A stretch of 64,000 nt of DNA, taken from contig NZ_QKYK01000010.1 in assembly GCF_003426815.1 (NCBI RefSeq), positions 115,156 to 179,155 on the forward strand, in the 5' to 3' direction. This document shows, piece after piece, positions 16,115 to 23,418 of the stretch. Each line of letters starts with the position of its first letter. Position 1 is the stretch's first letter. The translations under genes and the position numbers were made by a program. The stretch comes from Desertimonas flava. GTDB lineage: Bacteria > Actinomycetota > Acidimicrobiia > Acidimicrobiales > Ilumatobacteraceae. The notes below the pieces were generated by a model. The model saw nothing but the letters and a program-made list of their open reading frames with translations, was not told the DNA's origin and did no database searches.

Positions 16115-17275
16115 ATGCATCGTGCGATGGTCCGCCGCCTCGTCCCGCTCGCCCTGGTCGTCACCACGACCGCCGCCCTCGCCTCGTTCGCCACCGCCGG
16201 CGCGAGCAACCCCCCGATCGACACAACCCAGCCGCCGACCACTGTTGATCAGGGCCCCCCGACCACGGCCGCTCCACCCGTCACCGACCCTCCGGCCACC
16301 GACCCGCCCGCCACCGACCCCCCGGCGACCGACGCTCCGGACACCCTGCCACTGCCCGAGACGTCGGCGGCACCTGGATCGGAACCGTCGCCGGGAACGG
16401 TGTCTCCCCCCGCCCCGAATCCCGTGCCGGCGGCCACGACCACCACGCAGGTCGTCCCGCCGGCGGGCCCGGTGCTCAAGATCCTGCTCACCAACGACGA
16501 CGGCTGGGACGCCGAGGGGATCACGGCCGTCCGCGCCGCGCTGATCGCCGCCGGGCACGACGTCGTGATCGTCGCCCCAGCGACCAACCAGAGCGGCGTC
16601 GGCGGGCGCGTGACGCTCGTCGGTGAGCTGACCCTCACCCAGCACGCCGACGGTGTGTTCTCCGTCGACGGATCCCCCGCCGACGCCACCGAGATCGGGC
16701 TCGACATCGCCTTCGGCGGCGAGCGTCCCGACCTGGTCATCTCGGGAACGAACGCCGGCCAGAACATCGGCGCGACCGCCGTGCACTCGGGCACGTTGGG
16801 CGCGGCGGTGACGGCGCTGAACGACGGCGTGCCGGCCATCGCCGTCAGCACCGAGACCGACCTCACGACGGGCGAGGGCGACATCACCGGCACGGCGTCG
16901 TTCGTCGTCACCGCCGTGCAGCAGCTGGTCGACCGGGCCGACGGCGGCCCGCTCCTGCCCGAAGGCATCGGACTCAGCATCAACTTCCCGTTCGTCGAGA
17001 GCGGCGGGCCGGCGGGCGTGGCGATCACCACGACCGATTCGAGCTTCCTCGAGCTCGACTACAGCGCCGTGTCGATCCCGGAGGTCGGGAGCGAGACGGT
17101 GATCGGCCCAGTGCTCACGATCGTCGATCCGATCGATCCCGACGGTGATGCCGCCCGTCTCGCGGCCGACTTCGTCACCATCACGTTCATCACCGGCGAC
17201 TACGACGTCGTGGCACCCGGACAGGTGGCCGCGCTCGACGAGCTGGGTCCGCTGCTCGTCGATCTCGGGCTGTAG
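16115..17275 (+). CDS. Exported SurE-like 5'/3'-nucleotidase with Pro/Thr-rich linker
   Basis: The 386-residue protein has a signal peptide (MHRAMVRRLVPLALVVTTTA, cleavage near residue 30), then about 85 residues rich in Pro, Thr, Asp and Ala with tandem TDPPA units (57-75), and from about residue 120 a SurE domain: ILLTNDDGWDAEGI with metal ligands Asp127 and Asp128, VAPATNQSGVG, and SGTNAGQNIGATAVHSGTLG. SurE removes phosphate from nucleoside monophosphates and polyphosphate and is usually cytoplasmic. Export plus a linker suggests a surface phosphatase that scavenges phosphate or nucleosides; this is inference. It converges on cinA with 9 bases between stops. Confidence 0.83.
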   Translation: MHRAMVRRLVPLALVVTTTAALASFATAGASNPPIDTTQPPTTVDQGPPTTAAPPVTDPPATDPPATDPPATDAPDTLPLPETSAAPGSEPSPGTVSPPAPNPVPAATTTTQVVPPAGPVLKILLTNDDGWDAEGITAVRAALIAAGHDVVIVAPATNQSGVGGRVTLVGELTLTQHADGVFSVDGSPADATEIGLDIAFGGERPDLVISGTNAGQNIGATAVHSGTLGAAVTALNDGVPAIAVSTETDLTTGEGDITGTASFVVTAVQQLVDRADGGPLLPEGIGLSINFPFVESGGPAGVAITTTDSSFLELDYSAVSIPEVGSETVIGPVLTIVDPIDPDGDAARLAADFVTITFITGDYDVVAPGQVAALDELGPLLVDLGL

Positions 17276-17284
17276 ACCCGGGGG

Positions 17285-18550
17285 TCAGACGCCGGTGAGG
17301 TGACGGCGGACGAGATCGAGGGCGTTGATCACCGAGAACTGCCGCACCTGTTCCCGCCCGGCGTTCTGCCCGAGCCGCAGCGTGGTGGCGCGGCTGCCGT
17401 CGGGCGAGACGACCGCGAGGCACACGGTCCCGACGGCCACACCCGGTTCCCCTGGCTGGGGCAGCGGTCCGGCGACGCCGGTCAAGGCCACGCCGACATC
17501 GGCGCCGAGGACGCGCCGAGCCCCCTCGGCCATCTCGAGAGCGACGGGCTCGCTCACCACGGGACCCGGCGTGACCCCGAGGAGGTCGAACTTGACGTCG
17601 CTCGCGTACGAGACGATGCCCCCGCGCAGCACGTCGCTCGCCCCCGAGATCCCGGCGAGGCGGGCCGACACCATGCCGGCGGTGAGCGATTCGGCCAGGC
17701 CGATCGTCCAGCCGCGGCTGCGGAGGGCGTCGAGCACCACCGACTCCATCGAGTCGGAATCGGCCCCGAACACGATGGTGCCGAGCCGCTCGCGGATCTC
17801 CGCTTCGAGCGGCGCGAGCAGTGCCGCGCCGGCCGACGGCGACGACGTACGGGTGGTGAGACGGATCTCCAGCCCGTTCCAGCCGCGGGCGAGGAAGGCC
17901 AGCGTGACGCTCGGATCGCCGTCGAGACGGGTGACGATGTCGTCGAGGCGGGCGTTGAGGCCGCTCTCCGACTCCCCCCACGTCTTCAGCGTGCGCGACA
18001 CGATGGTCGCCGCGTCACCGGACCGGGCGACGAGGTCGGGCAGGACGGCGCGGCCGATCATCTCCTGCATCTCGTCGGGCACCCCCGGCACGAGGTACAT
18101 CACCTTGTCGACGCCGTCGATCGTCGCCGGGCAGATCAGACCGGGGGCCGTGCCCCGCGTCTGCGGGATGACGGTGGCGCCCGACGGCACCATCGCCTGA
18201 CGGAGGTTGTTCTCGGGCATCTCGCGTCCCCGGGACCGGAAGAGCTCGGCGATCGTGGCCGCCACCGAGTCGTCGAGGACGAGCGGCACACCGCCCATCA
18301 CCTCGGCCACGGCCTCGCGGGTGAGGTCGTCGTGCGTCGGCCCGAGCCCACCGCAGATGATCACGGCGTCGGCGTCGGACAGGAGATGCCGGAGCTCGGC
18401 CACGATCCGCCCGACGTTGTCGCCGACCTGGATGTGGAGGTGCGACCCGATGCCGACGGCGGCCAGCTGCTCGCCGATCCATGCCGAGTTGCTGTCGACG
18501 ATCTGGCCGAGCAGGAGCTCGGTGCCGACGGCCAGGAGATCGCAGCGCAC
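17285..18550 (-). CDS. cinA: CinA-family nicotinamide-nucleotide amidase
   Basis: The 421-residue protein has the N-terminal MoCF-like domain (LAVGTELLLGQIVDSNSAWI, then VIICGGLGPTHDDLTREAVA) and the C-terminal amidase domain from about residue 260 (SRGWTIGLAESLTAGMVSAR, GGIVSYASDVKFDLLGV, GVALTGVAGP). The C-terminal domain deamidates NMN in pyridine-nucleotide recycling; the N-terminal domain hydrolyses ADP-ribose in some homologues. Length matches full-length CinA. The GTG at 18550 lies 2 bases after the pgsA stop, so the pair is one transcript. In several actinobacteria recA or clgR follows; here the convergent SurE gene lies next. Identification is firm. Confidence 0.92.
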   Translation of the reverse strand: MRCDLLAVGTELLLGQIVDSNSAWIGEQLAAVGIGSHLHIQVGDNVGRIVAELRHLLSDADAVIICGGLGPTHDDLTREAVAEVMGGVPLVLDDSVAATIAELFRSRGREMPENNLRQAMVPSGATVIPQTRGTAPGLICPATIDGVDKVMYLVPGVPDEMQEMIGRAVLPDLVARSGDAATIVSRTLKTWGESESGLNARLDDIVTRLDGDPSVTLAFLARGWNGLEIRLTTRTSSPSAGAALLAPLEAEIRERLGTIVFGADSDSMESVVLDALRSRGWTIGLAESLTAGMVSARLAGISGASDVLRGGIVSYASDVKFDLLGVTPGPVVSEPVALEMAEGARRVLGADVGVALTGVAGPLPQPGEPGVAVGTVCLAVVSPDGSRATTLRLGQNAGREQVRQFSVINALDLVRRHLTGV

Positions 18551-18552
18551 GG

Positions 18553-19155
18553 TCAGAGGGCGTCGTTGCGGACGAACGGATCGTGGTCGCCGGGGACGGG
18601 GATCTCCGGGTGAGCGGCTCGCCAGAAGTACTGCGCACCGCTGTACACCGCGAGGACGACGGCGGCCCAGAGCAGGGTGTTCCAGAACCAGGTGGCGTCG
18701 CGGGCCGTCCAGGGCAGGACGGCGAATCCCACCGCCAGCTGCTGGAGCAGCGTCTTGTACTTCGCCGAACGGCTGGCCGGCATCGCCACACCACGCGACC
18801 CGATCAGGCTGCGATAGACGGTGATCACCAACTCGCGGGCGACGATGATGACGACCGGTAGCCACCAGAACACGTCGCGGCCGACGAGCGTGAGCATCGC
18901 GCCGAGCACGAGGACCTTGTCGGCGAGCGGGTCGAGGAACGCCCCCGACGCCGACGGTCCACGACGTCGCGCCACGTAGCCGTCGATGCCGTCGCTGGCG
19001 CACAGCACGAACCACAGGCCGAACGCCACCCACGAGCCCTTGTCGTTCTCGGGGATCACCCAGAACATGAGCGGTGACAGCACGAGGCGGCCGGCCGTGA
19101 TGGCGTTCGCCCACGACGCGAGGGAGTTCGACAGCTCGGGCTTGCTGGAGCTCAC
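18553..19155 (-). CDS. pgsA: CDP-diacylglycerol-glycerol-3-phosphate 3-phosphatidyltransferase
   Basis: The 200-residue membrane protein contains the CDP-alcohol phosphotransferase motif D-G-x-x-D-G-x-x-A-R...G-x-x-x-D-x-x-x-D, visible as SDGIDGYVARRRG followed by SGAFLDPLADKVLVLG. About five membrane spans are predicted. It makes phosphatidylglycerophosphate, the committed step to phosphatidylglycerol and cardiolipin. PgsA rather than phosphatidylserine or cardiolipin synthase is favoured by its place between rimO and cinA, the usual actinobacterial order. The GTG at 19155 overlaps the rimO stop by four bases (GTGA). The final 25 residues are soluble and end with DHDPFVRNDAL. Confidence 0.9.
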   Translation of the reverse strand: MSSSKPELSNSLASWANAITAGRLVLSPLMFWVIPENDKGSWVAFGLWFVLCASDGIDGYVARRRGPSASGAFLDPLADKVLVLGAMLTLVGRDVFWWLPVVIIVARELVITVYRSLIGSRGVAMPASRSAKYKTLLQQLAVGFAVLPWTARDATWFWNTLLWAAVVLAVYSGAQYFWRAAHPEIPVPGDHDPFVRNDAL

Positions 19156-20492
19156 GACTCGTCCAGCCCCTCGGCGGCCGCTCGGGAGGCACCCTCCGCG
19201 ACGAGGTCGGGACCGATCGCGTCGACGATCCCGACGGTGGCGAACGACCCGACGTCGAGGGCCTCGTCGACGGCGATCACGCCGTCGATCTCGGGCGCCT
19301 CGCGGTGACTCCGCCCGACGCCTGGACGATCGACCAGCACCTCCAGCCGCGACCCGATCAGCTCGTCGCGGCGCGACGAGGTGATCGAGTCCTGCAGTTC
19401 GGTGAGCTCGGCCAGGCGCTCGGCCATCAAGCCCTCGTCCACCTGACCGTCGAGCCCGGCGGCGTAGGTGCCGTCCTCGCGGCTGTAGGCGAAGAAGCCG
19501 CACCAATCGAGCTGGGCCGCCTCGACGAAGTGCAGCAGCTGGTCGTGGTCGGCCTCGGTCTCGCCGGGATAGCCGACGATGAAGTTGCTGCGGAACGCGG
19601 CATCGGGCTCGCGGGCCCGGATGTCGTCGATGCGCCGGAGGAAGCGGTCGCCATCCCCCCACCGACGCATGCGCCGCAGGAGCGGCTTGCTCACGTGCTG
19701 CAGCGACAGGTCGAAGTACGGCACGCCGGAGCGACAGATGGCATCGATCAGGCCGTCGGTCAGGTCGCTCGGATAGAGGTACAGCAGGCGTACGCGGTCG
19801 GTGCGCGCGGCGACGGCGTCGACGAGCGGCACGATGGACCCGGCGCCCAGTTCCTCGGGGCGGTCCTTGCCGTACGACGCCAGGTCCTGGGCGACGAGGA
19901 CGATCTCGCGTGCCTCGAGGGCCTCCACCTCGTCGAGGATCTGGGCGATGTCGCGGCTGCGCTGCTTGCCCCGGAACGACGGGATGGCACAGAACCCGCA
20001 CTGACGGTCACAGCCCTCGGCGATCTTGACGTACGCCCACGGCGACGCCGACTTCGGTCGAGGCAGGTTGAGCAGGTCGAGCGTGGGCAGCGGGGCCTCG
20101 CCGACGGGGATGAGCTTGCGCTTCGTCGCCGGCGCGGCGGTGGCGGCCGGGGCGGCGAACTCGACCCCGAAGCCGGCCACCTGGTCGACCTCGGGAAGGG
20201 CGGCGGCCAACTCGTCGCCGTAGCGCTCGGCCATGCAGCCGGTGACGACGAGCCGTGAGCCGGCCCGCCGCTTGCCGTCGAGGTCGAGGACCGTGTCGAT
20301 CGAGTCCTGCCGGGCGGCGTCGATGAACGCACACGTGTTGACCACCACCAGGTCGGCGGTACCGGGATCGTCCGTGGCCGACATCCCGCCGGCGACGAGG
20401 TTGCCGACCAGCTTGTCGGAGTCGACCTGGTTCTTCGGGCAGCCCAGGGTCTCGACGTAGAACGTCGCGGCGGTGGGGGCTGACGGTGGCAC
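19152..20492 (-). CDS. rimO: Ribosomal protein S12 methylthiotransferase RimO
   Basis: The 446-residue protein has the methylthiotransferase N-terminal domain with cluster cysteines Cys18 (VETLGCPKNQVDSD), Cys54 (NTCAF) and Cys86 (TGCMAE), the radical-SAM cluster CDRQCGFC (Cys161, Cys165, Cys168) followed by AIPSFRGKQRSR, and a C-terminal TRAM domain. RimO adds a methylthio group to an aspartate of S12. ETLGCPKNQVDSDK separates it from MiaB. The GTG at 20492 is chosen because RimO proteins start just before the FYVETLGCPKN motif; an earlier in-frame GTG at 20549 would add 19 Arg/Ser-rich residues. It starts the rimO-pgsA-cinA transcript unless promoted from further upstream. Confidence 0.9.
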   Translation of the reverse strand: MPPSAPTAATFYVETLGCPKNQVDSDKLVGNLVAGGMSATDDPGTADLVVVNTCAFIDAARQDSIDTVLDLDGKRRAGSRLVVTGCMAERYGDELAAALPEVDQVAGFGVEFAAPAATAAPATKRKLIPVGEAPLPTLDLLNLPRPKSASPWAYVKIAEGCDRQCGFCAIPSFRGKQRSRDIAQILDEVEALEAREIVLVAQDLASYGKDRPEELGAGSIVPLVDAVAARTDRVRLLYLYPSDLTDGLIDAICRSGVPYFDLSLQHVSKPLLRRMRRWGDGDRFLRRIDDIRAREPDAAFRSNFIVGYPGETEADHDQLLHFVEAAQLDWCGFFAYSREDGTYAAGLDGQVDEGLMAERLAELTELQDSITSSRRDELIGSRLEVLVDRPGVGRSHREAPEIDGVIAVDEALDVGSFATVGIVDAIGPDLVAEGASRAAAEGLDES

Positions 20493-20564
20493 GTTGATCG
20501 AGGCTACTGGGGTCGCCTGCGAGGGAGATCGATCTCGCCGCCGGAGCACCGACGGGGACCGGCG

Positions 20565-21497
20565 TCACTGATGGGCGAGTTGCAGCCCGGGGCGCGGCCA
20601 CTCGGTGGACACGAGCCGGCCGCTGCTCGACAGCGTGATGTACGCGGTGTCCAGGTCCGGACCGCCGAAGCAGATGTTCGTGGTGATGCGATCGCCGGTG
20701 GCGAGGAACTCGACGACCGCCCCGTCGGGCGAGATCGACGTGATCCCGCCGTTGAGCAGCGTGGCCACGCACACCCAGCCCTCGCCGTCGACCGCCAGCG
20801 AATCGAGGTACTGGAGGCCGGGCAGCCCGGCCAGCAGCGCCCCGGGATCGAGCGCCGCGGTCCGGGCGACCGTCCCGGGCTCGGTGATCTGTCGCTGGAA
20901 GACCCGTCCGGTGATCGTCTCGGCGTAGTACAGCATGGTGCCGTCCGGACTGAGGCCGATGCCGTTCGGCGAGCTGGTCGGGAACACGACCTCCCGGATC
21001 GCCGAGCCGTCGCAGGCGGCGTAGTAGATCCCCGTGACGTCGGCGGTGCGGGCACCTCGGTTGTCGACCGTGCCGTGATCGGTGAAGTAGAAGCCGCCGA
21101 AGCCGTCCATCACCAGGTCGTTGGGGGCGCGCAGGGGCCGTCCGTCACACTCGGCGTAGAGCGTGGTGACGGTGCCGTCGGCGTCGACGCGCTGGACCGA
21201 CCCGCCTCGGTAGCGGGCCGGATCGAACGGCCCTGGCAGCAGCTCCCCGTTGCGCTCGACGGGAGCGAAGGCCCCGCCGTTGTTGCACACGATCAGCGAC
21301 CCGTCGGGGCCGACCGCCAGCCCGTTGGGACCGCCGGGCACCTCGGCGACGGTGGCCGTCGTCCCGTCCGGGGCGACGCGCGTGATGCGCTCGGCGAACA
21401 TCTCGACGAGCACCACCGAGCCGTCCGGCATCGCCACCGGACCTTCGGGGAACTGCAGGCCGGATGCGATCTCGGTGAACTCCGGAGGTGTGGTCAC
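20565..21497 (-). CDS. SMP-30/gluconolactonase-family protein
   Basis: The 310-residue protein is a six-bladed beta-propeller of the SMP-30/gluconolactonase/LRE family: GLQFPEGPVAMPDGSVVLVE with the metal-ligand glutamate, GGPNGLAVGPDGSLIVCNNG, RAPNDLVMDGFGGFYFTDHG, SSPNGIGLSPDGTMLYYAET and LDSLAVDGEGWVCVATLLNG. The family hydrolyses sugar lactones or related lactones with a divalent metal. No signal peptide is seen, so it should be cytoplasmic. GTG at 21497 is chosen because GGAGGA lies about 10 bases upstream; GTG at 21515 is an alternative. It lies 25 bases after the nitronate monooxygenase-like gene on the same strand. Substrate unknown. Confidence 0.82.
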   Translation of the reverse strand: MTTPPEFTEIASGLQFPEGPVAMPDGSVVLVEMFAERITRVAPDGTTATVAEVPGGPNGLAVGPDGSLIVCNNGGAFAPVERNGELLPGPFDPARYRGGSVQRVDADGTVTTLYAECDGRPLRAPNDLVMDGFGGFYFTDHGTVDNRGARTADVTGIYYAACDGSAIREVVFPTSSPNGIGLSPDGTMLYYAETITGRVFQRQITEPGTVARTAALDPGALLAGLPGLQYLDSLAVDGEGWVCVATLLNGGITSISPDGAVVEFLATGDRITTNICFGGPDLDTAYITLSSSGRLVSTEWPRPGLQLAHQ

Positions 21498-21522
21498 CCG
21501 ACCAGTGTCCTCCACGGCACCG

Positions 21523-22470
21523 TCAACCGGCGAGGCGGGCGACGGTGGCGGCGAACTCGGAGACGGTACCGGCGATGATGTCGGCGACGGGCCGCACGTC
21601 GTCGATGCGACCGGCCACCTGCCCGCTGAGCGCGATGGCCGCGTTCATGTCGCCGCCGAAGTACAACGACTTGGCGTCGCCGAAGTCCCCGAACACGTTG
21701 TGCTCGGCGTACTGCAGCGCCTCGGTGCGATCGGTGCGCAACGCCCGCAGGGCCGGCGAATGGCGGTCGTTGAGGAACAACGTGTCGGTCTCGGCCGCGG
21801 AGACGATCGCCTGCTTCCAGTTGTCGTGCACCGGCGACTCGGCCGCCGACACCATGCGCGTTCCCATCTGCACGCCCTCGGCGCCGAGGGCGAAGGCGGC
21901 AGCCATCGTCATGCCGTCACAGATGCCGCCGGCGGCGATGATCGGCACGTCGACGCGTGAGCGGACGAGTGGGAGCAGGACCATCGTCGACACCGGTGTC
22001 GGGCTCTTGAACCCACCGCCCTCGCCGCCCTCGACCACCAGGCCGTCGACGCCGGCGTCCACCGCCTTCAGGGCGGCCGCCAACGTGGGCACGACGTGGT
22101 ACACGGTGAGCCCGGCCGCCTTGAGCACGCCCGTGTACTTGGTGGGCGAGCCGGCCGACGTGGTCACGAACTTCACGCCCTGATCGATGACGAACTCGGC
22201 GATCGCCGGGTCGCGGACGAAGGCCTGGGCGATGTTCACCCCGAACGGGCGGTCGGTGAGCTCCCGCATCGCCCGGATCTCGTCCTTCACGGTGTCGAGC
22301 TCACCCGACGAGGTCTCGATGATGCCGCACGCCCCGGCCGCCGAGACCGCCGAGGCCAGCTGGCTCCGGGCGATCCATCCCATCGGGGCCTGCACGATGG
22401 GGATGTCGACGCCGAGGTCGCGGCTGACGCGGTTGACGCTGCTGTCGAAGGCGGGATGGGGTGCCGGCAT
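21523..22470 (-). CDS. Nitronate monooxygenase-like FMN-dependent oxidoreductase
   Basis: The 315-residue protein is an FMN TIM barrel of the nitronate monooxygenase / 2-nitropropane dioxygenase family: IPIVQAPMGWIARSQLASAV near the N-terminus, PFGVNIAQAF, VEGGEGGGFKSP, AAGGICDGMTMAAAFALGAE for phosphate binding, and GVQMGTRMVSAAESPVHDNW. Members detoxify propionate 3-nitronate or act as enoyl-ACP reductases (FabK) or quinone reductases; the sequence does not settle which. A His is not visible at the usual NMO catalytic site in the ITxSSG region, so a quinone-reductase-like role is possible. It is divergent from the ABC/FtsX operon. Confidence 0.78.
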   Translation of the reverse strand: MPAPHPAFDSSVNRVSRDLGVDIPIVQAPMGWIARSQLASAVSAAGACGIIETSSGELDTVKDEIRAMRELTDRPFGVNIAQAFVRDPAIAEFVIDQGVKFVTTSAGSPTKYTGVLKAAGLTVYHVVPTLAAALKAVDAGVDGLVVEGGEGGGFKSPTPVSTMVLLPLVRSRVDVPIIAAGGICDGMTMAAAFALGAEGVQMGTRMVSAAESPVHDNWKQAIVSAAETDTLFLNDRHSPALRALRTDRTEALQYAEHNVFGDFGDAKSLYFGGDMNAAIALSGQVAGRIDDVRPVADIIAGTVSEFAATVARLAG

Positions 22471-22529
22471 GCCCCGATCATGACAACGGCGTCTCCTCCG
22501 GGGACAGTCGGAGTGTCGCGTCCGTCACA

Positions 22530-22592
22530 CGGTGGGGACTCCCCCACCGCCGGTTGGCGAGCCCGCACCATCGATCGCGTCGGGAGCGATCG
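22530..22592. promoter_or_regulatory. Two inverted repeats in the divergent intergenic region
   Basis: CGGTGGGG-actc-CCCCACCG (22530-22549) and CGATCGC-gtcggga-GCGATCG (22572-22592) lie between the divergent oxidoreductase and ABC genes. The second ends 13 bases before the ATPase ATG and would overlap its promoter, so it is a candidate operator. No adjacent regulator gene explains it. Confidence 0.4.
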
Positions 22593-22605
22593 TCATCGTG
22601 GAGGT

Positions 22606-23418
22606 ATGCCAACGGCGACCCTCCTTCCTCCCCCGTCACCGTTCGACACCCCCGTCGTCGAACCACGTCATGCCGAGATGCCCGCCACGGCCGCCACCGA
22701 GCCCGCCGTCGCCCTGACGGCGGTGTCGAAGCGCTACCAGCGGCGCGGACCGTTCGCCCTCGACGAGGTGTCGCTCAGCTTCCCCCGCGGCACGTTCACC
22801 GCCGTGATGGGACTGTCGGGATCGGGCAAGTCCACGCTGCTGCACTGCGCGGCCGGGCTCGACCGGCCCACGTCGGGCAGCGTGCGCCTGGCCGGTCACG
22901 AGCTCACCACGATGAAGCGCAAGGAGCTCTCGGTGCTCCGCCGCCGCAAGGTGGGGTTCGTCTTCCAGTCGCTCAACCTCGTGCCCACCCTCACCGTCGC
23001 CGAGAACATCGCCCTGCCCCTGCGTCTCGACGGACGGCCGGTCGACCGCGCCGACGTCGCCGTCCTCGCCGATCGCGTGGGCGTGGGTCCGCTGTTGCGA
23101 CGGCTGCCGGGCACCCTCTCGGGCGGCCAGCAGCAACGCGTCGGCATCGCCAGGGCACTGATCACGCGCCCCGACGTGGTGTTCGCCGACGAGCCGACGG
23201 CGGCCCTCGACCCCTACACCGCACTCGGCGTGCGCGACCTGCTCCGCTGGGCCGCCGACGAGCTCGGCCAGACGATCATCCTCGTGACCCACGAGCCGGT
23301 GATGGCTGAAGCCGCCGACCGGGTGATCGTGCTCGATCGGGGCGAGGTGTTCTGCGACACGCCCACCCCCGACGCCGCCGCACTCAACGACCTCCTGCTC
23401 CGCCTCGGGAGCCGGTGA
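22606..23418 (+). CDS. ABC transporter ATP-binding protein (MacB/LolD type)
   Basis: The 270-residue ATPase has Walker A GLSGSGKST, the MacB/LolD-type Q-loop stretch KVGFVFQSLNLVPTLTVAEN, signature LSGGQQQRVGIARAL, Walker B VVFADEPTAALDP and switch VTHEPVMAEAADR. An N-terminal extension of about 30 residues precedes the domain. It partners the FtsX-type permease that follows. Such pairs export peptides or lipids, or act as mechanotransmitters for envelope enzymes, rather than import. The ATG at 22606 has GGAGG only one base upstream, too close to act as a ribosome site; ATG at 22678 is an alternative. Stop and next start overlap. Confidence 0.85.
   Translation: MPTATLLPPPSPFDTPVVEPRHAEMPATAATEPAVALTAVSKRYQRRGPFALDEVSLSFPRGTFTAVMGLSGSGKSTLLHCAAGLDRPTSGSVRLAGHELTTMKRKELSVLRRRKVGFVFQSLNLVPTLTVAENIALPLRLDGRPVDRADVAVLADRVGVGPLLRRLPGTLSGGQQQRVGIARALITRPDVVFADEPTAALDPYTALGVRDLLRWAADELGQTIILVTHEPVMAEAADRVIVLDRGEVFCDTPTPDAAALNDLLLRLGSR

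Noticed and set aside
17275..17286. Terminator GACCC-GG-GGGTC between surE and cinA
   Set aside because: The five-base stem with a two-base loop cannot fold well; too weak to list as a terminator.
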